Positions 14,101 to 29,100 are shown, numbered from the stretch's first letter. The stretch: DNA of 64,000 bases from Baylisascaris procyonis (GCA_037389465.1 JAZARR010000250.1:2542001-2606000), one strand, 5' to 3'. Notes: generated by a model not told the origin, from the sequence alone. Numbers and translations are program-made.

Positions 14101-17100
14101 CATAAGTTTTTTTCTTTTCTTCCATTCAAAATTTTATTTCCTCTGTTGCAATATGAGTTTGAAAATACTTTCATCTCGAATTTTCTTGGATTTTGCGTGG
14201 TTTTTTCAAAAAATCATTTGCAAATTCATAATGGCTAAGTTTCAAATAGTCGGCAATTTCAATTGCTGAAACACTCATAGAACTGATAAACCTATTGTTC
14301 ACCTTGACAAATGTCTATGCAAACAATGAAATTGATCTTATCATTTCAGTCAGTTAAAAGTACTTAATAATTTGCATTTATTTTATTCGAACGGTTTTGC
14401 ACTTTGCATCGTTCAGGGAATTTAAAAAAAAAAAACTAATTTTTGATTGAAAGTTTTCAAATCAGCCGAAATACAAAGTCCGTTATCGACATATATCGCT
14501 TAATGCATCAAAATTGAATGTCATGTCAGTTTCCCTTTTATGATTTGTCACATATTTTCTTTGATTGTCACGTTTGAAAATCTTTTTTCTCAGGCTGTTT
14601 TTAGAGAATTCATGCACTTGCAATGTCCCATATGTATGACTGAGTCACAGCTCTAAGAGTACTGTAGATATTGAGATTGCTGTGATAATAGTGCCTATTA
14701 GATATTGGCTAATTTAGACAAGCATATGATCCAACCGTGATGGAGGAAGGGGTCATATAGAGAGAGGGGCGCAACAAGTGTGCGAAATGTATGCATTAAT
14801 GAGGTAGGTGATGAGCGAATGAAGATGCATTATCGCTTTCATTGCTTTATCGCTTTCTGTTAATCATTGGAACACTTCGTGAAGGGAGGTCAAGTATGCC
14901 CTCATGGTGTCAGTAACACTTGATGACATCTATAATCCCCAAGGAATCGACTGCACTAGATGACGTCAACTAGACTTACGATTGTATCTATTATTTGGTG
15001 TGGTGTCGACGATAAAACAGTGATAATAGACAATCCAAGAAACTAGATTAACAATAATCGCTTAACTCAATGACAATCATGGACGAAAAAATATTCAATG
15101 CAAGTTCCAGAGCCTTAAACGGTTCTTTAGATTTGCAAACATGGATTATTGATAGGAAAGAACGAACGCATTTTAGCGTTCATTGGTCCATATCATTTCA
15201 GCATTTATGGAAACGGTCGTGCTGATTGATTGACTGAAGATTATCACAATGTTGGTGATCACTCAAAGCCTGAAGTTGCGTCAATGTTTTGATGTAGTTT
15301 TGCAGTGTGTCTTTTGCTGCTACAAATGACTATCTTTAATCTTATATGTCTTTCGTACAAATCCGGCTCACTTTAAATCATCATCTCTAGGAAGGTACGG
15401 GCTAAGAAGACTGCAAAAATGAAAGCGATCATTGAAAAAGTTTGTTTTCGCACTCAAATTCAAAAAAGTTAAAATTTCAGGATCAGCATCAGCTGGAGAT
15501 CGTTCGATGGTGCAGCAGGAGGCTCGTTCTGAAGGTGCTTCAGGTTTGCATATTTCCCTGCTGTACTCATATTATGTTAAGTGGAGGCGATCAGATCAGA
15601 TTCACTGTTCAGGTGACTTGGTATCATGCTATGAAAAAACGCTGCATCTTTTCGATCCTCATTTTCGCTAGATGAAGCAAATTTTAATGCCTGTCGACAG
15701 ATTAATGTAACATCTACTGAAAGCGGAAGAAACTCACCGACTACAATGTTTTCTTTTCAGGTGGTCATGGTGATGAAAAAGCGGGAGAGCCACCAAGGAA
15801 AGATGAAGGTAGAAGACGGTTATTAGAAGAGAGAGATCAAGATTTAGACCGATTGCTGAGTATGTTCGATCCACAGGTGAGGCATTTCATTCCATTTAAA
15901 ACATATGCAATTTTGCAAAACATTTGCAATAGTACACTTAGCAAAGGTCTACACTCATCAAAGTCCCTTTTTCGCCATACCATATGAAAACTTGGGCCAT
16001 TGAGGCTGTATTCAAAAGCGCTGACTGCAAAAATAATGCGCATTGAGGCTTATTGTTTTAATGAATTCGTCTAAGAGAACGGAGTGCTGCTTTTTCTACG
16101 GTAGTGATTGCCTTGGCGGTGTGCTCATTTTGTTTCGCCTCAAAGCATTCGACCTTTTCTAGTTACGTATAGAGATCAAAGATTTTCGATCGAATCAACT
16201 GGCTCTTCCAGTGGCTATAGAAATAAGACGCTTTATGATAGTTGCATTTTCCATTTTTTTGCAGCGGAAATAACCTAACAAGGTGTAATTAGTCAACAAA
16301 TTATAATAGTAAGGCCATTGTAGTAATTGAAAGTGGCTATCTAAATTGGCAACATATATGTTCGATCCATAATATTCCGTGTTCTTTGAACAAATTTGAA
16401 TGCTGCGTCCACTATAGGCGGATAATCTTGCCATGTTTGATGGTCGTGTTCTTGATTGGCAAGCTAATCGCAATGTTGGACCATGCTAAGCATTGAATGC
16501 TGAGACGGGAAAATTTTTGAGCCAAACGCTATAAATTCGCGGAGTGTTCATTCAAAATTCGGAGCACAAGGAAATCCTAGAGTAGTATAGAGGGTTCTTG
16601 TATGAATCTACTCATCTTTAAATGATCACTAAAGTTTGGCTGTTTTGAGTGTTTTTCGCATTCTTTTAATCAAAGCAAAACGAATGCGTATTTCTCGTCA
16701 AACATAAAGAAATATTTTTAAAAAAATATGATAAATAGGAAGATAATGAATATGGTATGAATTGATTGGCATTTCAATAATTTTTGGGCGAGATAAAGTT
16801 CAATATGTGAGGCGATGAAAAGGATTATAAAGAGTGTAAAGGAAAGTGGCCATTGTTTTTAAATTAATCATCGAGTTGATGCCAAAAAAAAACCTCTACA
16901 AAGGACTACCGAATGTAAACGTTGTTTGATTCACACAAAATGGCTCATATTGAAAAAAAAAACAACCGTTTGCACTCATCATTGAAGCGCTCTTTCTCTC
17001 TCTACGCCCGATATGGTAAACAATACCTAAACTTCATTGGCATATTCTATCACATTTTTATGTTGCATTGCTAAGGTTATACGCATCAATTGTGCGTCCG

Positions 17101-20100
17101 TTTAGTGCGCATATCGCCGCTGGCTTTTGTCAGATTTTCTTCTTCAGAAATAATTCGCAACTTTTCTTTATGGCCGCTTTTTTATCTGTTTATTGCTAAA
17201 GTTTAGCCAACTACTATAGTTGATCCTTAATAGTCTGTGTGTATGTGTAAATCAGTCTCTAGGATTTTTAAAAAAAAGAGTAGATCAAAAGAAATTTAGA
17301 GACGCCAAAATGTTTGGATTTCATCTCTAACCGGAAATGATCCGCATGTTTATATTCAGCATGATCACTCTAATTGATAAGCTTTCTTGAATTTGAATTT
17401 TACCAACAACGAATGGTTACCGGTAAAAATTCATATTTGAGTTACATATCAACTCAGATTTTGCGATGGTGTAATGGTTCTTTTCATTTTCTATAAACAT
17501 TCTTATAATAAGTATCAACTTTTAAAGCCGCTATATACATCGATAGACAAATCTCAATACTCTTCCGTTATTAATTTTAACTTTCGTTATTTTTGAATTG
17601 AAAAAAGCATTGCATAATGCTATTGATGCCGCTTTTTCAAATGTTTCTAACAATATGTGTTTTGATCAATCACTTTTCCAAGCCACCAACATCCTTCTCT
17701 ATGAAGAATTTGATACGCAGAAAATACTGCTTACAGATCCTGAAATTTCTCAAAAATGTTTCATTATTCTTATTTATATGAATCAATGAGATTCTAGAAG
17801 AATCTTGTTTTATTGCCGAACAAATGACGAACTATGAACATTAGTGCGGTTAAATATTATTTCTTTCGAGATTACATTTTTGAAAGATATTGGGAATTGT
17901 TGCTATCTCTAAGCAGTAGAAACCACCTTGGTATAGCCATTTCATTATTGGTAAATAGCAACCATTTCAAGCAATAGCATACGGGATAAACGCATATATG
18001 AGGCCATATGGAAAAATTGGTTGATACCATAAAGGCAGAAGCATAAACATGCCAAAGTTTTTCTTCCACCAAACGCCAGAATTTGATGAAACCTATTTCA
18101 TAGTTGGGGTCAGTAGAAGCAGCTATAAAAAATCCACTGTACCGCTTAAGAAATGCAAAAATTGAACGCTCATTGAATTCATGAATTCTTAGAAATAAAA
18201 GCTCCGTATAGAGATTAGAAAAATTGCTGCGCATCTTAAGAAGAACCTTTCTTTCTGCTTTGCTCTCGCAAATATATGTTAAATTCCGCGCAAAAAATAT
18301 AAAATTCTCAATTGAAGTAAGTAAAATAAGATGTAGATTCTTTCTCTTGGCATTAAGTTCGCAAAATTGCTAACAAAAATACCCTTACTCAGTAAAGATC
18401 CTTATTTAGCCGATATGTTCGGTTGATATACTTATTTAGAAGGTATACTGAGTAAGAACATTTATTTCGCTGATAAACATTTAGTGCTTCATAAAAGGAA
18501 CGTAGATAAAACCGCGTTTGAGTGTGTTATGAAATTTGCAATGTTCGTCGTCTTGATAAGTTAACTTTTACGGTTGTTTCGATAGAAATTTATGTTCATT
18601 TCTGAGATCGTATGAGCCATATTTATGAGATCCTTTCTACTTTTTTTTTTCTCATATTTTAATGGACTCAAAATTCTTTATCGAATAACGGGTGCAACAA
18701 TACCCAACTCCCCCCTTCATTTATTATTCTCATTGCGACCCTCGAATATGAATTATTCATCAGATGAAGGTGTTAAAGAATTGGCTGATCAATGTTGGCA
18801 TAATTTTAGTGAATTCGATAAGGTCATCAATTCTCAAAAGATTAATTGAATAAAGATCGATTTAATGAAAAATCACAATTAAATTAATTAATATGCAAAT
18901 GGCTAGCAATACCATGAAAGTAGTTCATGGAAAAAGCTTTCGATATGTAGATGAGCTAACAATGTTGTGCAATGCTAAGCGCACATGTGGGAGACGAACA
19001 AGAGCATAGAGGTGAGAGACGTCTCCTGGAAGTGCATACATACCTCTCAGATAGACAGATTCATTTTCGACAGCAACCAATGAAATCACACACAATGCAA
19101 AGCGTTGCGGTGTTGCCGTTTCGTTGTGCGTTGTGCAGCCGTTTCCCCATCTCTTCCGGCATTGTTTTGCCGTTTAGAAAACTTTCCACCTACAATATGA
19201 GAATTACAAGCTCTTCTCTTTTTTTTTGTTTAATACTTCTAGTTTTTAATTCACTGCAAATATGGAAAATTATTTCAATGCTATTTTTGTAATTTTTATC
19301 TGCAATATTTCCTTTTTTCATCGAATGAATATTTCTTTTATCAAAAAATTTTAATTTTTGCATGAATTCATTTTAAAGAAGTTTAGTTTTGTGTGCAATA
19401 TCTCAGAATTATTTATGACTCCTTAGAGTTGAGAATTTACGCTATGTGAAGAGTTTTATCACTTCTGCACTCGCTATGAATTTCATTGCAACCAAAATAT
19501 GTTATGGAATTTCCTCCTAATCCATCGTTGATGCCATCTCGGTGGAAATTGTAATTCAGTGCTCAATTTGATACATTAATCATATAAAAAACTTTTTAAT
19601 TTATAAAGAAACATAGTGATTTAATACGTTTTTGCATCATTATAAAGTATCTAATGTGCATTTATAATAAGCACTTTTACTATTTCTCTAAGGGAGATTA
19701 TCTAAATAGATAAACATCACGTCTCTATTGCCTATAAAATTATTGCTCAAAATTCATTCCAGAATATCAAACGGTGACTTATAACAAAACAGCCAATAAA
19801 ACTAACATTATTTTTAACCAAACTCAACTAATACGAAAGCTTGATTCTGTATCGATGAAGTATTGAAGGTGCTTGAATGATGGTGTACTCTTGCTGAGGA
19901 AACGATAGATAGCCGAAGGCGTCTATCTAACTTTTACGAAAGAGAATCTTTTATCTACAGCAGTATTCAAAAAGGACAGATAACTGGAGGACATAATGCA
20001 ATAGTGGGGACGATAGAGAAAAGAAGAAGGAGGGATTTGAAGATTCCGAACGAAATAGATTAACGCGATATTCAGTGAAAATTGGAGGCAGTCACTTATG

Positions 20101-23100
20101 AGAGTACGGTCTATTGGTGTGCACCACTTCCTATTGACTATGCATCCCTGTTGGCGCCGGTCAAACTGACGTTTCTTCAGTGAAATAAGCATAATACTAC
20201 TGAGCTAGAGATAGGTAAGTCGAAATCGGGCCCGACATGCATCTAAACTTTCCAGCGCTGATCATCGATCTTCTCGGCAGGGGATAGTTATGACAGCCCG
20301 AAAAAGGCCATCTGGCAGGGTTAAAAAATCTATCAAGGCAGTAAATCGACAAAAAGCGTTGCTAAACAAAGGCGCGACTTGCCGATGAAGATAGTTATGG
20401 AATTCGAAAGGAAGAGGACCGCTGGGGTAAGCGCACCTTTTTTTTCTACAAGAAATGGAAGAAGTACCAAAACTACGAGAGAAGAGGAGTGAAAGTGGAA
20501 GGAAAGAGCTAAAGAAATGAAGCAACCGCAGGTACCAATAGTGGAGGATAGCGATGCGGGGAAACAGAAAGTTCTCATGCGAATAAACAGCTGAGAAGTC
20601 CATCTACTTAAAATTGTCGTATATCGGAGCAACAAGAAATGGCGCGACTAATTACGTAGGCCTCCCAGCAGATCACCGTCGGTACAGCAGCATCACTGTC
20701 TTTAGTAGGGAAAAAGCAATGTGCATTTCGAATGGACAGTGCTTTTATGGAAAGGTAAAGATCATTTGTTTGCCTAGGACTGTTTGGAACCCCCTAGAAA
20801 TGATAAGGAATGGAAAGACAGTTAACCATGACAAATTTTTTTAGATAACACAGAAATGTTGCCATTTCACTTAAGCTACAAGTTCCACTGCGAATTTCGG
20901 CGATTACAAAAAACAAAAGGAGTTTTAGATCTTGCCTTGATTTTTTCTCGTAGTAAGAATTTTATCTGCGACCCGCTCAATTATCGGAGGATTTTGTTAC
21001 TATCAGAAGAAACAGTGAGCGAGAAACAAGTCGGGCTTCATCCTGGCTATTCAACCACCGGCCACATCAATATATGGCCGGGCGCAAAAGGATCCCCATT
21101 GCGGCTATAGCTCACGTGCGCTTAAAATACCAGGAAAAATTCCCAGTTAGAAGGACAAATTAGTCACTTTAATCGTTACTCTTCATTTTTGTCATCGATA
21201 AGGCATACGTGACACGATGTGCGGCACGAGGTTTTTTCTCGAACATGGTGCTGTATCCCACTAACTGTAATTGTGCGAATGATATAGTCCCATACTCCAA
21301 AATTGGCAAGAGAGCTTCAAAATAATGTGAGTATCATCGAAGCTTGCAATGCGATTAACAACTAGTTTTTCTAAAGTCGCCAGAAGTAAGGGACCAACCA
21401 AACAATGTGCCGATAAATCAAAATAGTTCGTCTTATGAAGTATTTCTAATATTAATCTCTAGTGAAGTATTTGAATGAATCGATCAGTTCTGCCATTTGC
21501 GACCAACAGCAGAATCGAAAATAGGCTGAATAAAAGGTTTGTCCGCAGGATCAGGAAAATTTAAGATGAATTTTATGTGCATCCAACGCAATATATATAT
21601 TACGATGATAAGCGTACGTGTGAAAATTAAAATCAACGAGACCACCTTTACTTCCCTTTTATATCACTTCAAATTGAAGCCTAATCGAATCAAAAACGGC
21701 AAAAATGAGCGCAATGGAGAACCGCGGAGCGTTCGCAGAGGCAGGAAGATCATCCAGAGGAGCAACATCCTACACATTTGACCTACTAGGATAAATATCG
21801 AGGAGGAAGGGCAGCAAATCAGCAAGATAGTTTGATTCGTCGAGGCAAACTGAGAATGGTGAAGTCGTGTAGGAAGGAGTGAAACTAAAATGATATTGTC
21901 AAATTGGCTCATTGGAAAGAATAGAGGGCAGAGTATTTTCAAAACCAAGAAGGCAATGTTAACGAAGATGAGAGTGATAATCACCATAATCTGATACAGC
22001 AGGCAGTAGATAGTAGCAACTGAGGTCCTTTTATCTGATAGAAAAAGTTGGGAGGAATAGTACTTATTCGTAGGTCGCTCAGCAGTGGCAACGAAGAACA
22101 ATAGTCCGTTCGGTGAAGGTGTGCAATTTTTATTAGAATTACGAGAAGATTTCTTTCGAAGAATTATATGTTTCAATAGAAATTAAGAAAAAGGTTGCTC
22201 TGATGAAGGACTTAATGTAAAGATGCTTCTAGACGCAGGCAGCAGAAACTCTATGAGGCAAACTGGAGATGAAATTGAATGAGAATACGCCATGATATCA
22301 TCAAGAGGTATTGCATAAATAACTGATAAGCATTCCACTCTTTGACATAGATTCAAATGAAAGAAATCAGTCTATAAACCGCTGACGCTCAAAAAGAACT
22401 CACATATGAAAGCTGGTTATTGTGGGATTTATTCTTGTTTCTAAGCTTTTTTCTGGGTTCTTCATCGTACAAATTGACGAGCTATTTCATTGAGAACAAT
22501 TCTAAAGAATGAGTGTAATTTTCAGGGAACTTTTTATTGTTAGCTTAGTATTTCAGGATTTTTTTTTTTTTAAATTGAAACTGTGCAAAGAAAAAATGCT
22601 CAAGATTTTACATTAGTCATTAAGTTTATTTGTAATTAAGACCAGAATAAGAAATAGAATGAGTGTAATCATTTAGTGGTGATTGATTCCATATAATTTC
22701 GTTGCTAGCCATGTAAAGCTCATCGATTTTTGCACGTATACGTGAGAATGTATGATGCTATATATTAGCACCTAAAACCTCCATATAGACCTTCAAAACG
22801 GATGCAACTTAAGTCATTTATGTACCGATGTCATTATTGATGATCTTTTATTAAGAATGTCATGCAATTGTTTGGCAACGGAAGTTCGCTGATGGCTCTC
22901 TCTTTTGCGAGCGCATCCGATGTCATTCACAGTACAGAATGCCCTCTTGCGCGCGAGTATGTATGTGTGTATGTGTATATCTATGTGTATATGCGTATGT
23001 AATTGTGTACGTGTGTGTGTATTTGCATGCGTATGTCTGTCTACTTTCATCTAACTGTTTCCCAATAAAATTCTAAACTCCCTTATATGAATATATCGAA

Positions 23101-26100
23101 GTATCACTTAGTGCTATTCATTCGTATTTATCGAACTTTATGCGCGTTTCATTTTGTAAAATTTTCACTAACGTTTCCACTTCGACCTTTTCGTATAACA
23201 GTTAGAACTTCGATATCAATTAGCAATGCCACAAACATGAAAGAATGCGATTATCCTTAGAGCTTACATTATTTCTAGTTGTTTCTTACATGAAGTTTTT
23301 TTCTTCGCTTCATTTTATGCAATCGATCAACTAAGGAAAAATTTTTTAAGGGAATCTCTTCTGACCTATCAAATTTTTTTTTAATCTAGGTTAATTCATT
23401 GCTCAATTCTTGCGTTTCTTTTACGAGCGTAATTTGATGCCTAATTCGACTAATTTATTTTGTGGAAATTTCGAAAAAATCTAACACCGCTTCTTTTTAT
23501 TCTTTTCATCATTTCCATTGTGCATTTCATCGACTATTTTAGTGCTGAAAGTGATGCGAATATGAACTTAGCAAGTTCAAAGATTTTAGAAAACTTTTGA
23601 GTTTTAGCGAGAGCCAGGAACATGAAAGTTTTGAGTATCGATGCTTGTGCGCATAATTTAGCTTCGTGCCTTATGTCAATTCACATTAGTGCATTTTAAG
23701 ATGCCATGATGTCGGCGTAATTATATTGAAGAAATATAAGTAATTAGCCAAACGGTCATAAACTAGAAACTATTAATAGCAGTGATTGCCTCTGACAATG
23801 AAAATTTTGACCGACTTTTGCAAAAATGCTTTGCAGTCTTCGCAAGCAGTAAAAATTCTTACAGTGATGCACTAAAAGCTCAAATATTATATAAAAACCG
23901 CTTAAAAATTATTCATTTAGAAGCGTTTTCAACATATTTCACTCGTAGCACTATTCCAAGGAATATCACTTGAGGGCATACAATAGTACCTAAGATTACT
24001 TTGCTAATTTTGAAATTTTTCTATCAGAAATCATTTGAGGCAATAAGTTCATTTACGCCTAATCCACTTAGATTTGCCGCCACAGATATCGTTATATTGT
24101 GGCTCTCATAATTAACTGTTGCACTCACTATAGAAAAGTACACTTGTTAAACGTCTTTAAATAATTAAAGGATAATTTCATTCATCGTAGCAAAACTTCT
24201 GAAATGTTGATGCATTCCGTAACTAGCATTCAAAGCAAATAGGATGAAAGTACGATTCACCCATGAAGACCTTGCTGACAACGGGAGATTACTTCTATGT
24301 GCAATTGAAGCAAATTAAGGTAGCAAACGCTGCTTTCTATTTTTCACTAGTAATATTGAGCATAAAATTTATCAATATTTCTCTTAAAGATTTTGCATAA
24401 TCTATTCACTAAAAGGATTTTTTGAGATCAGAGGTGAATGCTAACTGGAGACAAGCATTAACAAAGATCACAACGCCACTTCCTCTTCCTTCCCTCTCGT
24501 TACCAAGTCCTCTTCCTCTCAAATCTCTTCGTCCCTCCAACTCCCTCCCCAACTTCCTGGATCGGAGTCTTTCTTATGAATTTCCGGAGAGTTTTCGTAA
24601 ATCAGTGATTCGAAAGGTGTAACAAGAAAGTTTTTACCATAGTACCTACTGGTGAAGAATTTATGAAAAAAGGCCATGTGAAAATTATGTAAAGACGAAA
24701 TTCTTTTGGCTACTAAAAGTTTTGCCGAAAACAGTTACATTAAGAAAATATTGTAATGCAACCCGATATGCTGCAAAGTGCTCATAACATTTTGGCTAAA
24801 ATCGCTTTTAATAAGTGCAAAGAAAATAATGGAAGAAGAGCTGATGCGACATATGCATATATATCCCAGTAGCCTATTCAAATATTGGAAGAATATTATC
24901 AAATATAAATAGTCCATGTTCATACCCATGCTTATGTGCCTTATCTCTTTAACACGCTTTCTAATCCTGCATATCGCAAAAATCTTCTACGAAAACAAAA
25001 TTCCATTTTTACTTTCTGACCAGTGTAAAATATAACTCGATGTGTTACGACACTTGTGAATTAGCTTAAAATTAAACCCTCGTGAACGTTTATGCTCATA
25101 GTATTTTGCAACTCGAACAGTTAATTGAGTTGCAGAATTGGAGCTAACTGCTATTAAGATGATGGGAACGGTTGCATAACATACATTGACCTGATACCTG
25201 TTCACTTCTGGGAATATTCACTCTCAAAATTTGTCTTCACAGTCAATGCCATATCATTTAGAAGCTCAGTAAGGTTCAACTGTTGAGTTGAAGCTTCGAT
25301 ATGTTTCAGCTTTACTCGCTTATTTTTTTTAAAAGTTAAACTTGCTTTAAAAGAATTATGGATTCCAGTTTGGTTTCTTTTTTTTTTTTTGTAGTTTTGA
25401 TGTGTGCACTTTGTCCTCCATGTCTATATTTTATAGATCCTTCATATTTTGCATTAAATTCTCTCGGTCGTTTTGTTGGGACTTTGTTTCATTCAATTTC
25501 TCTTATTGATGAGACCGTTTCATTGAAACTTTCACGCTTGTGATCTCGTTTGTTAAGTTGCGAATACTAGCTTGCAAGAAGTGAAAAAATGCAATTAATT
25601 TTTTTAAACGAATGAAAGTGGTAAGGAAGAGGGGAGGAGGGGTTAAGGGTGGAAGGATGCTACTTATGAGAAGATCGTTGTACGTTCTATAATCTCATCT
25701 ATTTCAATAGGCGCTCTAAGTTTGCTCTAGCGACGTGGTTAAAAGCCGTTCTCTGGAACAAAGACGTATCTGATGACTGAAGATCACATGATTAAAGGAC
25801 GGGATGAAACTTTGCACTTATTATGATGAGTTTTATAGGAAATTAATGAACTCTGTTTGTATCTGTAGTGATTCCATTTTCTGGAGATTTTCCTATGAAA
25901 ATGTCTTTTAGAATATCTCGGCGTTAAAGGCGCTCATATTCGAAGGAAGTAATTAAAAATCACGTTAATTGCTGGTGGAGTTTGATCTAGTTTGACAAAT
26001 GAGAGGAATTCACTTTACAAGTTTTCGGCTCGACTAATTATATTCCTCAACTATTATTCGTTTATATTTTGAAAATACTATTGAATATTTTTTGGGTAAA

Positions 26101-29100
26101 ATAGTTTATAAAATATAAGAAAAATAAAGAGTAGAATAGATATTAATTGTAAAATTGTAAAAAGAAATTGCCACAGTCAGCAATCATTTGATGAAATTTA
26201 TGGATAGAATGATCGATCACCACTGTGAGTTATTTAACTTATTGTTGAACTATTAGCACATTGATATATTTGACCTGCAAGATTCGATCCATCAGATAAG
26301 GAAGACCATACCTGAGAGAAAGTTTAAGTGAAGGAAAATTTTTAATTATGAAATGAGGAGTATTTATTGGTGGAATAAAGTGGAAATTCAACTAATAATG
26401 AACTTCATTTCCGTTTAGCATATGCGATATTTCCGTTTAGGAACTTCATTTCTGTTTGCATTAGATACAATATTTGCTATTTGTCGATCATTGAAAAATT
26501 TCTTGGCAAAAGCGGTACTGTTCGATGCTGGTGAAATTTCCGCTCATTTTTATATGGAATTATGACAAAATCGCTTCGCAACTACTAGCGCATTGTTCGT
26601 TTCTTCTCTCCTATCTGAGCGGCAATGATCAATTCAGCTCAAGCATCAATATACTGGTAAAATTTTGAAGCCATCCAGTGGTCTATAAATTATCTGATGG
26701 ATCAATCTATAGATAAAAAAATCTGCCGCTCTAACGATCCCAGTTGGTTGGATGATTCTGCCAATATCCTTGGAAATAGAGTTTTCCAACATCTTAATTT
26801 ATGTGGCGCACTGCAATCACTGCGTAACTCTGCAATTATCGAACTTATTAAGCATTTCAAGCAAAACGTTTAAACCCTCAATTATGCAGGAATCGTAGAC
26901 TTTTTTTTGCTCGAGCATTGTGCTTCACCACCAGCAATACTACCCCACTTATTAAATATTACCATTACTACCTTTTTCTTTTCGTTAGTCATGTTATCGC
27001 TTACTATAAAAATTGTTGGAAAGGTTCTCAAGTTGAAGAACTAATATCATCCACAAATTAAATCATCCACTTGAATTTATTCAAAGTTGGCTCTTCGTAA
27101 AGCAATTGTTTTGAGTGTTATTTTTCAATATTTGAAATGTGTGAAAAACTTTTCAAACCAGAAAACTTCATATTCTTATAGTACTTAAAAATTGAATAAA
27201 GTTTTTGTACGAGAATATACTAATATTTTTTATTTCACACTCTGTTTATTCTACCACAGGCAAGGTTTGCTTAAATCTTTTCATTTACCTCTATATTGTG
27301 CTTCGAATCTCTCCAACTCATTCATTGTTTAATCTGATCTCTGCTGTTATTCATATGAATTTTAACGGTTAGCTGTCATATTTGCATATTCAGCATTAGT
27401 TTGTTCCTTATGATACAATGCGATTGCGACACGCTATCCGTTCTTTTCTTAATCATTTGTTTCAATATCTTTTAAGATTTCTCTTGTATCACTCTACCAC
27501 TTTGAAGTCGAAATTTGTAAAATATGCGGGAGTAATAATTAAATGGCATCGCATCTTCATATTCAAAAATTTTTGAATTTTGCAATTTTTTTTTTCACCA
27601 GATTTAAGCTACTTCCATTGTTTATTTTAGTTTCCGTTCTTTGAATATCATTTTATGAGCCAACAAAGTGCAACGCAAAGCAGCAACGGAATTCGGTTAA
27701 ATCTGCCGAAGTATTCGAAAAACGTTGTAATTGTTTGCATGATGCAAAATTGCATAAGTAGTTCTTAATTACAATACTATTCTATAGGAGTGTCAATTAT
27801 CCGTATCAACAACAATGGATCAAAAAAGTATGCCAATCCTTAAAGCAGAAGCAATCTCGCCACAATCGCAACCTTCAACCAGTCATCCATCACCAACATA
27901 TCGCGATTTCTTTTTACCTACAGCAACACCGACATATCAACGACCAATGCACGGAATCTTTACCGGGTAATACACTAATTTATTCATCATCCTATTTAAG
28001 TTTCTCGTAGGATTCGATCAATCAAGTTTTATTCACTATGCATATCAGCTGTTCGATAGCCGATCCTCGAAAGCCGATTGAATTATTTCAATTCGACAAT
28101 TGAGATTGATAAATTCGCTGCGGCTGATTAATAACTGATTATCAAATATCGCAAAATTTCACTGCGAATATTTTCTGAAAAATATCCTTCTTATTAGCCT
28201 ATTATTACTTATGTTAAGTATTTTTGCATAGCACACTCTTTTTCTTTTGGGATCTTTATCTCATAAGTTGAAACCATTTTGATCTTTTTATAAGTAGCGA
28301 TATAAAACTTTATGAGCTTTGCGACAACCACAGCATAGCCGAATTTCAATAAAAATACATAAAATTAACTTGAAAATTTACACGAATATAAATGAAATAT
28401 GTCTCTATCATAGACTATTGATTTCTCATAAATTTCAGATAGCTTTCATATATATGAACACATGAACATTTTCTTTGGGCTTTTTGTTTATGAAATTAGT
28501 TAGTTTCAATGTTGCACTTATCGATAAGATACTGATATCGTATAAGGTAATATCTGATCATTGCTTGAAATCTATTCAAGTTTCCACCATACAATCTTAC
28601 TAATGTGTCTCTACGCGTGTAATCGATATTTGTTTCTTCTAAAGAGAAATTCTTCGATACGCATGATGATCTTTGCATAGAAATTTCATCATGTACTAAA
28701 GCAATGATCACTGAAAAAAAAAGAAGTTGACTAAAGTATTGCTATTAGATATTTTATTTATTTGCTCCCTCGTGCGCTAATAAATTAAAAAAAAATAGAA
28801 ATTTTAAATTCGAAGAAATGAAGAGTATTTTTTTGAGACAACGATTCTGCGGTGTTGTTTTAAGATTAAGAATGCGTGAATTTTCTTCATTTTCCAGCGT
28901 ACAATCGATGCGTGCTTTCTGACAGCAATTTTTTATCTTTAATGCTTCTATTCACAATTTAGAATTAGTGACCATTTCAAGGAGGCGTTTGAAAATTTTT
29001 GAGAAATAAGGTTTTTCTCCATTCATTATGCTACAGTTCTTTTCACGGGTTTTGTATAAGGAGATGCATTTTATTGGTCCAATCACGTAAATTGCTTGAT

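Larger units (their letters stand above)
8920..15480. other. 6.6 kb intron (exon 3 to exon 4)
   Basis: Intronic in the model. It contains a (TA)n cluster (11039-11218), a GC-richer island with a cysteine-rich frame and a tRNA-like stretch (10562-10960), a pyrimidine-rich patch near 12071-12121, and a perfect CRE at 14961. No further exon with matching phase was found. Confidence 0.4.
15877..27787. other. 11.9 kb intron (exon 5 to exon 6)
   Basis: Contains the decayed reverse-transcriptase fragment at about 20.95-21.58 kb, an imperfect GT-rich tract at 22944-23043, a pyrimidine-rich tract at 24478-24563, a purine-rich tract at 25617-25658 and short degenerate direct repeats. No exon with fitting phase was found. 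Confidence 0.4.

Noticed and set aside
15442..15675. Alternative frame over exon 4 ([10 protein letters not shown]...)
   Set aside because: Joined to the next exon it reaches a stop after about 21 codons, whereas the chosen frame stays open and matches all later phases.
18387..18474. Two 29-base segments resembling a direct repeat (CTTATTTAGCCGATA-like)
   Set aside because: Only about 21 of 29 positions agree; could be chance in AT-rich sequence.
20262..20635. Two overlapping minus-strand frames of 100-113 codons
   Set aside because: They overlap each other, show no motif, and lie opposite a purine-rich stretch next to the RT relic; probably shadows of composition.
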